Notes under the pieces: model-generated
Database searches by the model: none
Seen by the model: only the letters and a program-made list of their open reading frames with translations
Told to the model about the DNA's origin: nothing
Shown here: one piece after another, positions 54,345 through 61,788 of the stretch
Numbering within the stretch: the stretch's first letter is position 1
Layout of the letters: every line of letters starts with the position of its first letter
NCBI GenBank assembly: GCA_963821235.1
Contig: CAWGCS010000001.1
Span: 248,001 to 312,000 of the forward strand
DNA: 64,000 bases
Reading direction: 5' to 3'
Origin: CTSoil-043 sp963821235
GTDB lineage: Bacteria > Chloroflexota > Limnocylindria > Limnocylindrales > CSP1-4
Program-made: the position numbers and the translations under genes

Positions 54345-54551
54345 GCGAGGGTCCGACAGGCGCCCGGGGCGGATCGGCCGGCGCCCTGCGGATGTGTCGC
54401 CCGGGGACTGACTCCGGGCCGTTCGGTGCCGATCGATAGACCGGATGGCCCGTGAATTGTGCCCTCGGGCGGATGGCGGTGGCGGCGTCCCGCTCCGTAC
54501 GATCGCCGCCGGCGAGACCAGCAGGGGCTCGCCCATCGCAGGAGCCGACCC

Positions 54552-54923
54552 ATGTCGGACCCCATCCGGGTCCTCGTGCTCTACGACCACCCGCTCCTCG
54601 GTGAGGGGCTCAGCGCCCTCATGGCCTCGGTGCCGGACCTCGTGGTGGAGCGGATCGCCATGGGCGACGCCGACGCGATGGAGCGGGCCGTGGCCGCCGA
54701 TGCCGATGTCGTGATCCTGGAGGAGGGCGGGCCTGTGGGCCTCCTCGACGTCCTGCGGGGCAGCCGCTGCCGGGCGATCGTCGACGTGAGCATCAGCACC
54801 TCGCAGGCCTGGACGATCCGCCGCGAGGTCATCGAATCGGACCCGGACTCCCTGATCGACCGGATCGTCGGCGCCTGCCTGGGCGATCGGCGTCGACTCC
54901 CGGCCCCCTCGGTCGCCGGCTGA
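54552..54923 (+). CDS. Degenerate receiver-domain protein
   Basis: A 123-residue protein whose fold follows a response-regulator receiver (IRVLVLYDHPLLGEGLSALM, DADVVILEEGGP). The phosphoacceptor aspartate position reads glutamate (ILEEG), which in this family can mimic the phosphorylated state, and no output domain is attached. It lies behind a two-component pair and may be an accessory of it. Confidence 0.6.
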   Translation: MSDPIRVLVLYDHPLLGEGLSALMASVPDLVVERIAMGDADAMERAVAADADVVILEEGGPVGLLDVLRGSRCRAIVDVSISTSQAWTIRREVIESDPDSLIDRIVGACLGDRRRLPAPSVAG

Positions 54924-54989
54924 GGGTTCTCCCACCGGGTCCCGCTCCGGGCTACGATCCGGTGAGTGTCATCGTCTGTTGCGTCTTCC

Positions 54990-55090
54990 GGCTTGGCTCC
55001 TGCGCTCCTTGCCCACCCGCAAGGTGTGGCTTCCATGCGTTGTGCCGGCCGGGAGACACGACAGACCGGCCGGCGTGACTTGATAGGAGC
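54990..55090 (+). ncRNA. Candidate bridge RNA of the IS110 element
   Basis: Upstream of the transposase are two stable hairpins: CCTTGC-N6-GCAAGG (55007-55024) and GCCGGCCGG-N13-CCGGCCGGC (55044-55074), the latter with a 13-base loop. IS110 elements are known to make a structured RNA from this end whose loops pair with target and donor DNA. Whether this one is expressed is not shown. Confidence 0.5.
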
Positions 55091-55157
55091 GTGGCTGCGC
55101 CCCAACTCAGCCGTGTCCGCCGACCGGTCCTCGGTCACCTCACACGAGGAGGAGACG

Positions 55158-56201
55158 GTGGACATGGTGATCCTCGGTGCCGACCTGCACAAGCGCTGGC
55201 ACACGGTCGTGGCCGTCAGCGAGACCGGCCGCAAGCTCGGCGAGCTGACGATCCCGGCAACCCCGGACGGGCACCTCGAGCTCCGCCGCTGGGCGGCGCG
55301 CTTCCCTGGCCGGCGCTGGGCTCTCGAGGACTGCCGGCACCTGAGCCGCCGGCTCGAGGTCGACCTGCTCCGCTCGGGCGAGGCGGTCGTCCGGGTCCCG
55401 CCCAAGCTCATGGCCGGCGTCCGGCGCTCGGTGCGTGAGCCCGGCAAGAGCGACCCGATCGATGCCCTCGCCGTCGCCCAGGCCGCGCTGCGCGAGCCCG
55501 GCCTCCCGGTCGCCACGCTCGACGGCCCCGAGCGCGCGCTCCGGCTGCTCGTCGATCACCGCGAGGACCTCGTCGCCGAGCGCACCCGGCACATGCAGCG
55601 GTTGCGCTGGCACCTGCTCGACCTCGGCATCGCGGAGCCCGGTCCCCGATCGCTCGACCGGGCGGTCGTCCTGGCGGATCTCGAGGGCCGGCTGGCCGGC
55701 CGCACCGAGCCTGCCGCGCGCCTGGCCCGCGACCTCCTCGGCCGGGTGCGCGACCTGACGGCGGCGATCCGGCCGCTCGAGCGCGAGGTCGAGACCTTGG
55801 TCGCGGCCCTCGCCCCGACCCTGCTCGCCCTGCCGGGCTGCGGTCCGCTGACCGCGGGCAAGATCGTGGGCGAGACGGCGGGCATGCGCCGCTTCCGCTC
55901 CAAGGAGGCCTTCGCCCGCCACAACGGCAGTGCCCCCGTCCCGGTCTGGTCGGGCAACGTCACCCGGTTCCGCCTTTCACGGGGCGGCAACCGACAGCTC
56001 AACCTCGCCCTTCACCGGATCGCCATCACCCAGATGCGGATCGACGAGCGCGGCCGGGCCTACCTTGAGCACCGACGGGCCGTCGGCGACACGAAGACCG
56101 AGGCCATCCGGGCGCTGCGGAGGAGGATCAGCGACGAGGTGTTCCGGCGCCTGCGAGCCGACGAGGCAGCCCGGGTGACGCCCCTGGCCGTCGCGGCTTG
56201 A
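55158..56201 (+). CDS. IS110-family transposase
   Basis: A 347-residue DEDD-type recombinase. The RuvC-like N-terminal domain begins with ILGADLHKRWHTVVAVSETG, then ALEDCRHLSRRLE and KSDPIDALAVAQAAL, which carry the acidic residues. The C-terminal Tnp domain shows LLALPGCGPLTAGKIVGETA and LSRGGNRQLNLALHR. It appears full length and open, so the element may be active. A strong GAGGAGGAG sequence precedes GTG 55158; ATG 55164 is the alternative. Confidence 0.9.
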   Translation: MDMVILGADLHKRWHTVVAVSETGRKLGELTIPATPDGHLELRRWAARFPGRRWALEDCRHLSRRLEVDLLRSGEAVVRVPPKLMAGVRRSVREPGKSDPIDALAVAQAALREPGLPVATLDGPERALRLLVDHREDLVAERTRHMQRLRWHLLDLGIAEPGPRSLDRAVVLADLEGRLAGRTEPAARLARDLLGRVRDLTAAIRPLEREVETLVAALAPTLLALPGCGPLTAGKIVGETAGMRRFRSKEAFARHNGSAPVPVWSGNVTRFRLSRGGNRQLNLALHRIAITQMRIDERGRAYLEHRRAVGDTKTEAIRALRRRISDEVFRRLRADEAARVTPLAVAA

Positions 56202-56215
56202 CATAGGAGCAACGG

Positions 56216-56719
56216 ATGGACGACCGCGCCGGATCCCGCGCTCTCCGCTCCGCCCTGGCCGCGCCGATCGGCCGGCGGCGTGCGCTCGCCGTCATCGGCA
56301 CGTCCGTGGCCGGGGCGGTCCTCGTCGAGGCCTGTGGCGCCAGCGCCGCAACGGCACCCCGCGGCTGGGTGCCCGCCGACGTGGACCCGACGACGCTGAC
56401 ACCCGACCAGCCGGTTCCGGTCCGCTTCGCCGGTACCGTGAGCGGCACCGCGGTCGCGGGCTCGGCGTGGCTGGTGCAGCGCAGCGGCGGCGACCTCGTG
56501 GCCTTCGATCCGCGCTGCACCCACGCCCAGTGCGCCTACGACTGGTCCACGGACGACTGCTTCGCCTGCCTGTGCCACGAGGGCTTCTTCGCCCTCGACG
56601 GCTCGGTGGTCTCCGGACCGCCGCCGCGGCCCCTCGACCGGTTCAGCGTTCGCCAGACCGACGGCGCGATCGAGCTGGAGGTCCCGGCCGACTTCTCGAC
56701 GCCGCGCCCCGACGCCTGA
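56216..56719 (+). CDS. Secreted bc1-type Rieske 2Fe-2S protein
   Basis: A 167-residue protein with a twin-arginine-like leader (GRRRALAVIGTSVAGA) and the two Rieske boxes CTHAQC (C101, H103, C106) and CLCHEG (C118, C120, H121). The extra cysteines C106 and C120 correspond to the disulfide of high-potential bc1-type Rieske proteins. It lacks a cytochrome b partner nearby. The IS110 element ends only a few bases upstream of its ribosome binding site, so its native promoter may have been displaced. Confidence 0.9.
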   Translation: MDDRAGSRALRSALAAPIGRRRALAVIGTSVAGAVLVEACGASAATAPRGWVPADVDPTTLTPDQPVPVRFAGTVSGTAVAGSAWLVQRSGGDLVAFDPRCTHAQCAYDWSTDDCFACLCHEGFFALDGSVVSGPPPRPLDRFSVRQTDGAIELEVPADFSTPRPDA

Positions 56720-56915
56720 CCCGGGGTCCCGCACCCCGCTGGTCGCCCGGCGCGGCTGGTCCAGCCGATACATGCCCCCGCAGCGGTCACGGGCGTCCGC
56801 CTGTATCCATCTTCTACCCCCCGGCGGATAGGAACGAGCACACGCGCAGCCGACCATTGCACCCGGTCAGGTGTGCCGACGGCGCACCCGCGTCCCGTTA
56901 CAGCAGGTGTCGCAC

Positions 56916-57908
56916 ATGTTCCGGGTCACGTCCCCGACGAAGATGGACGACAGGCAGCTCAACCGCTGGATCCGGCGGGTGCTGCTGCTCCTCGTCCTCG
57001 GCACGATCGCGTTCGTCGCGTTCTACGCGCTGGACCGCTGGCGTCCGGCCACCACCCCGATCGTCGATCAGCGCCTCGCGGCGCTCGAGGCGGCGGTCCG
57101 CGACAAGCCGGACGACGTCGCCGCGCGCGGGCAGCTCGCGGACACGTACGTCGCCAAGGGCCGCTACGAGGACGCCCTGGTCCAGTACGACGCGATCGTC
57201 GCGACCGGCAAGGCCGACGAGCTCGCCAGGTACGGTCGCGCGGGCGCCTACGTCGGCCTCGGCCGCCTCGACGACGCGGCGAAGGACTACCAGGCCGTCG
57301 TCGACATCGCCAGGGACGGGGAGATGGCGAACGTCGACCCGATGCTCCAGGCCTCGTACTACAGCCTCGGCTCGATCGCCATGCAGCAGGGCAGGCCGGC
57401 CGAGGCGATCCCGTTCCTCGAGAAGGCCCTCGCGATCCGGCGCTCGGACGCGGACGCGCTCTACCTGATCGGGACCGCCTACGTCGCGACGGGCGAGACG
57501 GACGAGGCGGAGGCCGCCCTCCGGGCCGCCGTCGCCTACGTGCCGATCGGCTGGAGCGAGCCGTACACGGCGCTCGCCGAGGGGTTCGCCAAGGCCGGCA
57601 AGGCCGCCCTGGCCGAATGGGCCGGTGCGATGGCCGACCTCGCCGCCGGCAAGCCGGACCTCGCCGAGCCGCGCCTCCTGGCGGTCGCCGACGGCGACGC
57701 GGCGGTCGACGCGGCCATCGGGCTGGGCCTCCTCCACGAGACCCGGGGCGAGACCGCTGCCGCGGCCGAGTGGTACGGCAGGGCCCTGGCGGCAAGCCCC
57801 GACAACGCCGCAGCCCGCCTCGGGATGAGCCGCGTCGGCGCCGGCGACATCGGGTCGCCGCTGCCGGCCCTGCCGACGCCCGCCGCGCCGGCCGGAGGGA
57901 GCAACTGA
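56916..57908 (+). CDS. Membrane-anchored TPR protein
   Basis: A 330-residue protein with one N-terminal membrane helix (~18-40) and tetratricopeptide repeats over residues ~55-310 (LADTYVAKGRYEDALVQYDA, GAYVGLGRLDDAAKDYQAVV, SLGSIAMQQGRPAEAIPFLE). The tail is Pro/Ala-rich. It could scaffold assembly of the neighbouring secreted redox proteins. ATG 56916 was chosen; ATG 56943 is possible. Its stop shares a base with the NHL gene start (TGATG). Confidence 0.85.
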   Translation: MFRVTSPTKMDDRQLNRWIRRVLLLLVLGTIAFVAFYALDRWRPATTPIVDQRLAALEAAVRDKPDDVAARGQLADTYVAKGRYEDALVQYDAIVATGKADELARYGRAGAYVGLGRLDDAAKDYQAVVDIARDGEMANVDPMLQASYYSLGSIAMQQGRPAEAIPFLEKALAIRRSDADALYLIGTAYVATGETDEAEAALRAAVAYVPIGWSEPYTALAEGFAKAGKAALAEWAGAMADLAAGKPDLAEPRLLAVADGDAAVDAAIGLGLLHETRGETAAAAEWYGRALAASPDNAAARLGMSRVGAGDIGSPLPALPTPAAPAGGSN

Positions 57909-59002
57909 TGACTGCCGAGATCACCGCGGACGGCCTGCCTGTGCCGCCGACGGCCGTCGGTGCCGGCGCCACCGCGGCCGATGAGGTCCCGATCGCCGCC
58001 GAGGACGAGCCGCAGGGGCGGCCCCGCCCGGGACGCCGCCGCAAGGCGGTCGTCCTCCTCGTGCTCCTCGGCCTGCTGGCCGCCCTGACCACGATCGCGA
58101 TCTGGTACCTCGTCTTCCGCCAGCCGATCAACCCGCTGCCGATCCCTGGGATCCCCCAGACGGAGGTGCCGACGTACGCGACGGCCGTCTACGGCGCCCA
58201 GCGACCCGCCGGCGTGGCAGTCAGCCCGTCGGGCGACCGGATCTACGTCTCCCAGTCCGAAGGCAACCGGGTCAGCCTCGTCTTCGACGCTTCCGGCAAC
58301 CAGCTCGCCACGATGGCGCCGCCCGAATCGACGGGCACCGATCACGCCCCGGTCTACCTGGCGGTCGACCCGCTGACGAGCGAGGTCTACGTCAGCGATC
58401 GCCTCGCCGGGTCGATCTACGTCTACGACCGGGACGGCGCCTTCCAGCGCACCTTCACCCTCGCCCAGCCGCGGGACGGCTGGCAGCCCCTGGGGCTCGC
58501 CTTCGACGCCAAGGGCAGCCTGTACGTGACGGACCTCTCCGGCCCCTTCCAGAAGATCCTCGTCATCGACCGGACGGCGACCGTGGTCCGCACGCTCGGC
58601 GAGAGCAGCAAGCTCTCCTTCCCGAACGGCGTGGCCGTCGACGGCGCGGGGAACGTCTACGTCTCCGACAGCAACAACGGCCGCCTCCTCATGTTCGGCA
58701 CCGACGGCCAGATCCGCGCCCAGATCGGGCGGGGCTCCGGCCAGGGCAACCTCGGGTTGCCGCGCGGCCTCGCCGTGGACGGCAGCGGCCGCGTCTTCGT
58801 CGCCGACTCCACCGGCCAGGGTGTCTTCGTCTACCGGGCCCCCGGCGGCGACGAGCGCCGCCTCGACTACCTGGGCTACGTGGGGGGCGAGGGGGTCTCG
58901 GACGGGATGTTCGAGTACCCCAACAGCGTCGCGATCGACGCGCGCGGACGCGTGTACGTGGCCGACACGTTCAACGACCGCGTGCAGATCTGGAGCTACT
59001 GA
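57908..59002 (+). CDS. Membrane-anchored NHL-repeat beta-propeller
   Basis: A 364-residue protein with one membrane helix (~residues 40-62) and six or so NHL repeats (RPAGVAVSPSGDRIYVSQSE, GLAFDAKGSLYVTDLSG, NGVAVDGAGNVYVSDSNNGR, GLAVDGSGRVFVADS, NSVAIDARGRVYVADTFNDR), which fold as an extracytoplasmic propeller. Such proteins are often found beside multiheme cytochromes and may aid their assembly or anchoring. It is translationally coupled to the TPR gene. Confidence 0.9.
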   Translation: MTAEITADGLPVPPTAVGAGATAADEVPIAAEDEPQGRPRPGRRRKAVVLLVLLGLLAALTTIAIWYLVFRQPINPLPIPGIPQTEVPTYATAVYGAQRPAGVAVSPSGDRIYVSQSEGNRVSLVFDASGNQLATMAPPESTGTDHAPVYLAVDPLTSEVYVSDRLAGSIYVYDRDGAFQRTFTLAQPRDGWQPLGLAFDAKGSLYVTDLSGPFQKILVIDRTATVVRTLGESSKLSFPNGVAVDGAGNVYVSDSNNGRLLMFGTDGQIRAQIGRGSGQGNLGLPRGLAVDGSGRVFVADSTGQGVFVYRAPGGDERRLDYLGYVGGEGVSDGMFEYPNSVAIDARGRVYVADTFNDRVQIWSY

Positions 59003-59021
59003 GGCTCCTGGAGGACATTGA

Positions 59022-59104
59022 GGGAGGTGACGCCGGAGTGACGCTTGCCGCCGACCGTGGCGGCCCATCCAATTCCCACCCGCAGAGTCAGAGAAAGGAG
59101 GTGA
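59022..59104 (+). promoter_or_regulatory. Two strong ribosome binding sites for one frame
   Basis: GGGAGGTGA (59022-59030) lies 7 bases before GTG 59038, and AAGGAGGTGA (59095-59104), a near-perfect anti-16S match, lies 5 bases before GTG 59110. Both GTGs are in the same frame. The second start gives a canonical signal peptide and was chosen. Confidence 0.7.
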
Positions 59105-59109
59105 GGACA

Positions 59110-60357
59110 GTGAGGCGATGGACACTCCTGCTCGCAGGGGCCGCGCTCTGGCTGTTCCTTGCCGCGATCCCGGCCCTGGCGGACGGTGGACCCCACGTGG
59201 CAGCGAACAACAGCGGCTCGTCGACCCTCACGGCCGACGGTTGCGCCGGCTGTCACCGGGCTCACACTGCCCAGGGGCCAATGCTCCTCGCGGCCGCCGA
59301 CGAAGAGGCGCTCTGCCTCTCGTGCCACGGTGCGACCGGAACCGGCGCCGCGACCAACGTCGAGCTCGGCGTCCAGTACGCCTCCGCCAACGACGGCACC
59401 CCGGCCGACAACGTCGTCCTGGGCGCCCTCCGCGGCGGCGGCTTCGTCGAGGCCCGCATCGAGAGCGCGAGCCCGTCGCGGATCGGCTATCTCCGAACCG
59501 CGACGGACGTGTCGTTCCGCACCAAGGTCTCCGTCCGGTCCGATGGCCAGGCGGTGACGTCCGCTCACCTGAAGCTGGTGGGCGCGACGGGCGTGACCGC
59601 GACCGGCAAGGCCTGGGGCAACGGTGCCCTGAACGCGGGCGCCGGTCCGACGGTCGAGATGGGCTGCGCGACCTGCCACAACCCGCACGGGAACGGCAGC
59701 TACCGCATCCTCAACCCGATCCCGAACCCGACGGCCACCGTCGGCACATTCACCGCAGCGGTCGCACCGGGCGCGCCGGTCACCGACGCTGCCCTGCCCG
59801 GCGCGGGCGACACCCGCAACTACACCGTCATCCAGACCATGGGCGGCACCGGCACGCTCCTCGCGAGCGACGTCGAGGGCCTCGCAGGCTACTCGAACAC
59901 GATGGGGGACTACCTCCATCGGTCCGTCCCGTGGGATCCGCAGGTCTCGTACACGACCGTCGGCGCATCGAGCGGCCTGACGGCCAACGACGCCCCGAAC
60001 GGCCTTGCGTCGACCTTCAACGGCCAGATCAACACGTGGTGCTCCACGTGCCACAGCCGCTACCTGGCCACCGGCACCACCCCCTACAAGGTGGACAGCG
60101 GTGACGCCATCTTCAAGTACCGGCATTCGAACACGTCGAACAAGCCGTGCACGACGTGCCACGTCGCGCATGGCTCGAACGCGCAGATGACCGGCGACTT
60201 CTCCAGCACGTTCCCCTATCCGGACGGCACGACGGCAGCGTCGAGCCGCCTCCTCAAGATCGACAACCGTGGCACCTGCCAGGCCTGCCACGACCCGACG
60301 GGCACGACGACGCCGGGCGTCCTCCAGGGACCCAACCCGGCTCCGTACGTTCCGTAA
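59110..60357 (+). CDS. Secreted six-heme c-type cytochrome (doubled CXXCH)
   Basis: A 415-residue exported multiheme protein. The signal peptide ends at AIPALADGG. Six CXXCH motifs are visible in order: CAGCH, CLSCH, CATCH, CSTCH, CTTCH, CQACH; several continue as CXXCHxxH (GCHRAH, TCHNPHG, TCHVAHG), a common His-ligand pattern. The large heme-poor middle (~90-270) has tandem beta-rich segments. It likely carries electrons outside the membrane. The next gene is its paralog. Confidence 0.88.
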   Translation: MRRWTLLLAGAALWLFLAAIPALADGGPHVAANNSGSSTLTADGCAGCHRAHTAQGPMLLAAADEEALCLSCHGATGTGAATNVELGVQYASANDGTPADNVVLGALRGGGFVEARIESASPSRIGYLRTATDVSFRTKVSVRSDGQAVTSAHLKLVGATGVTATGKAWGNGALNAGAGPTVEMGCATCHNPHGNGSYRILNPIPNPTATVGTFTAAVAPGAPVTDAALPGAGDTRNYTVIQTMGGTGTLLASDVEGLAGYSNTMGDYLHRSVPWDPQVSYTTVGASSGLTANDAPNGLASTFNGQINTWCSTCHSRYLATGTTPYKVDSGDAIFKYRHSNTSNKPCTTCHVAHGSNAQMTGDFSSTFPYPDGTTAASSRLLKIDNRGTCQACHDPTGTTTPGVLQGPNPAPYVP

Positions 60358-60426
60358 CCCAGGGGAGCCGGTTGGCCGCCGTCCGCGGCGGCCACCGCCT
60401 CCCTCCACCGCTAGCGCGAGCACCAC

Positions 60427-61716
60427 ATGACGCGAATGAAGGGCATCCCCGCCGCTCGCCTCCGGATCCCCGACGGGATCGGGAGGTTCGCCGCGCTCTC
60501 GCTCGTCGCGGCCCCCGTCCTCACCGTCGCCTGGCTGCTCCTGGCCGCGCTCCCGGCGCTGGCGGACGGCGGACCCCATGTCAAGGACGCGAACTCGGGC
60601 TTCAGCACGCTGACGGCCGACTCGTGCGCCGGCTGCCACAGGGCCCACACCGCCCAGGGCGAGATGCTCCTCAGCGCCTCCACGGAGGAGGCGCTCTGCC
60701 TCACCTGCCACGGTGCCACCGGCACCGGGGCCACCACCGACGTCATGACCGGGGTCCAGTACGCGATCGGGACGACCGGCGTCGTCCGGGGAGGCACCCA
60801 GCTGGGCGCCCTCCGCAGCGGCGGCTTCGTCCAGGCCCGCATCGACTCGGCCAACCCGGCCCGGATCCTGCAGTCCGTGTTCGCCTACCGGCAATGGGCC
60901 AAGGTCGGCGTCGGCGAGCCGCAGGACGTGACCTCCGCCCACCTCAACCTCCCCGAGAACGCCCTGAGCGCGCCCGAGGTGGCCTGGGGCAACGGCGCCG
61001 TGAACAGCGGCCCGGGCCCGATCGTCACGATGGGCTGCGCGTCGTGCCACAACCCGCACGGCAACGGCCAGTACCGGATCCTGAACCCCGTCCCGAACCC
61101 GACGGCGACGAGCGGCACGTTCAGCCCGGCGACAGCGCCGGGCGCGACCGTGACCGATGCCGCGCTGCCACCCGTCGGTGACGCCCGCAACTACACCGTC
61201 ATCCAGGTCAAGGGCCCGTCCTACCTGCTCAACGCGAGCGAGGTCACCTATCCCCCGACCTCCGGCGACTACTGGCACGTCCGCGTCCCGTGGAACAGCT
61301 CCAGCGGAGCCGACGACGCGCCGAACGGGCTTCCGGCCACCTTCAACACCGAGATCACGGCATGGTGCACGGCCTGCCACACCAGGTACTACTCCACGGC
61401 CGCCTACGCGCCCTCCGGCGACGACACCTACATGTACCGGCACCAGACCGTGGCGAACCAGGCCTGCACGACGTGCCACGTCGCTCATGGCTCGAACGCC
61501 CGGATGAGCGGCCCGTTCTCCGCCTCGCAGCCGTTCCCGGATGGCACGTCGAGGACCTACACGGTCCCGACCGCCGCGGATCCCGTCGGCCTCACCGGCG
61601 ACAGCCGGCTCCTGAAGGTCGACAACCGCGGCACCTGCCAGCTCTGCCACGACCCGACCCACACGGTCGCCACGGGCCAGTACGTCGGCCCGTCCCCGGC
61701 CCCCGGTGCCCCCTGA
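60427..61716 (+). CDS. Secreted six-heme c-type cytochrome, paralog
   Basis: A 429-residue paralog of the preceding gene with the same architecture: signal peptide to ALPALADGG, then CAGCH, CLTCH, CASCH, CTACH, CTTCH and CQLCH. Segments such as GCHRAHTAQG and NPHGNG are shared. The N-terminal cytoplasmic part is longer (~20 residues before the helix). A 69-bp gap separates the two; they arose by tandem duplication and probably form one conduit. Confidence 0.88.
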   Translation: MTRMKGIPAARLRIPDGIGRFAALSLVAAPVLTVAWLLLAALPALADGGPHVKDANSGFSTLTADSCAGCHRAHTAQGEMLLSASTEEALCLTCHGATGTGATTDVMTGVQYAIGTTGVVRGGTQLGALRSGGFVQARIDSANPARILQSVFAYRQWAKVGVGEPQDVTSAHLNLPENALSAPEVAWGNGAVNSGPGPIVTMGCASCHNPHGNGQYRILNPVPNPTATSGTFSPATAPGATVTDAALPPVGDARNYTVIQVKGPSYLLNASEVTYPPTSGDYWHVRVPWNSSSGADDAPNGLPATFNTEITAWCTACHTRYYSTAAYAPSGDDTYMYRHQTVANQACTTCHVAHGSNARMSGPFSASQPFPDGTSRTYTVPTAADPVGLTGDSRLLKVDNRGTCQLCHDPTHTVATGQYVGPSPAPGAP

Positions 61717-61788
61717 TCGGGGCCATGCTCGGTTCCGGCGGCGGCCTCCGCGCAGCCGCCGGAACACCACCAGGACTCTCGACTCGTC

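Larger units (their letters stand above)
54960..56205 (+). mobile_element. IS110-family insertion sequence (ends approximate)
   Basis: The transposase gene plus about 190 bp of upstream hairpin-rich DNA and a short right end. IS110 elements lack terminal inverted repeats, so boundaries are set by gene context: the left end after the receiver-like gene, the right end just before the Rieske gene. The heptamer TAGGAGC occurs at 55084 and near 56205, perhaps related to the ends. Confidence 0.75.
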
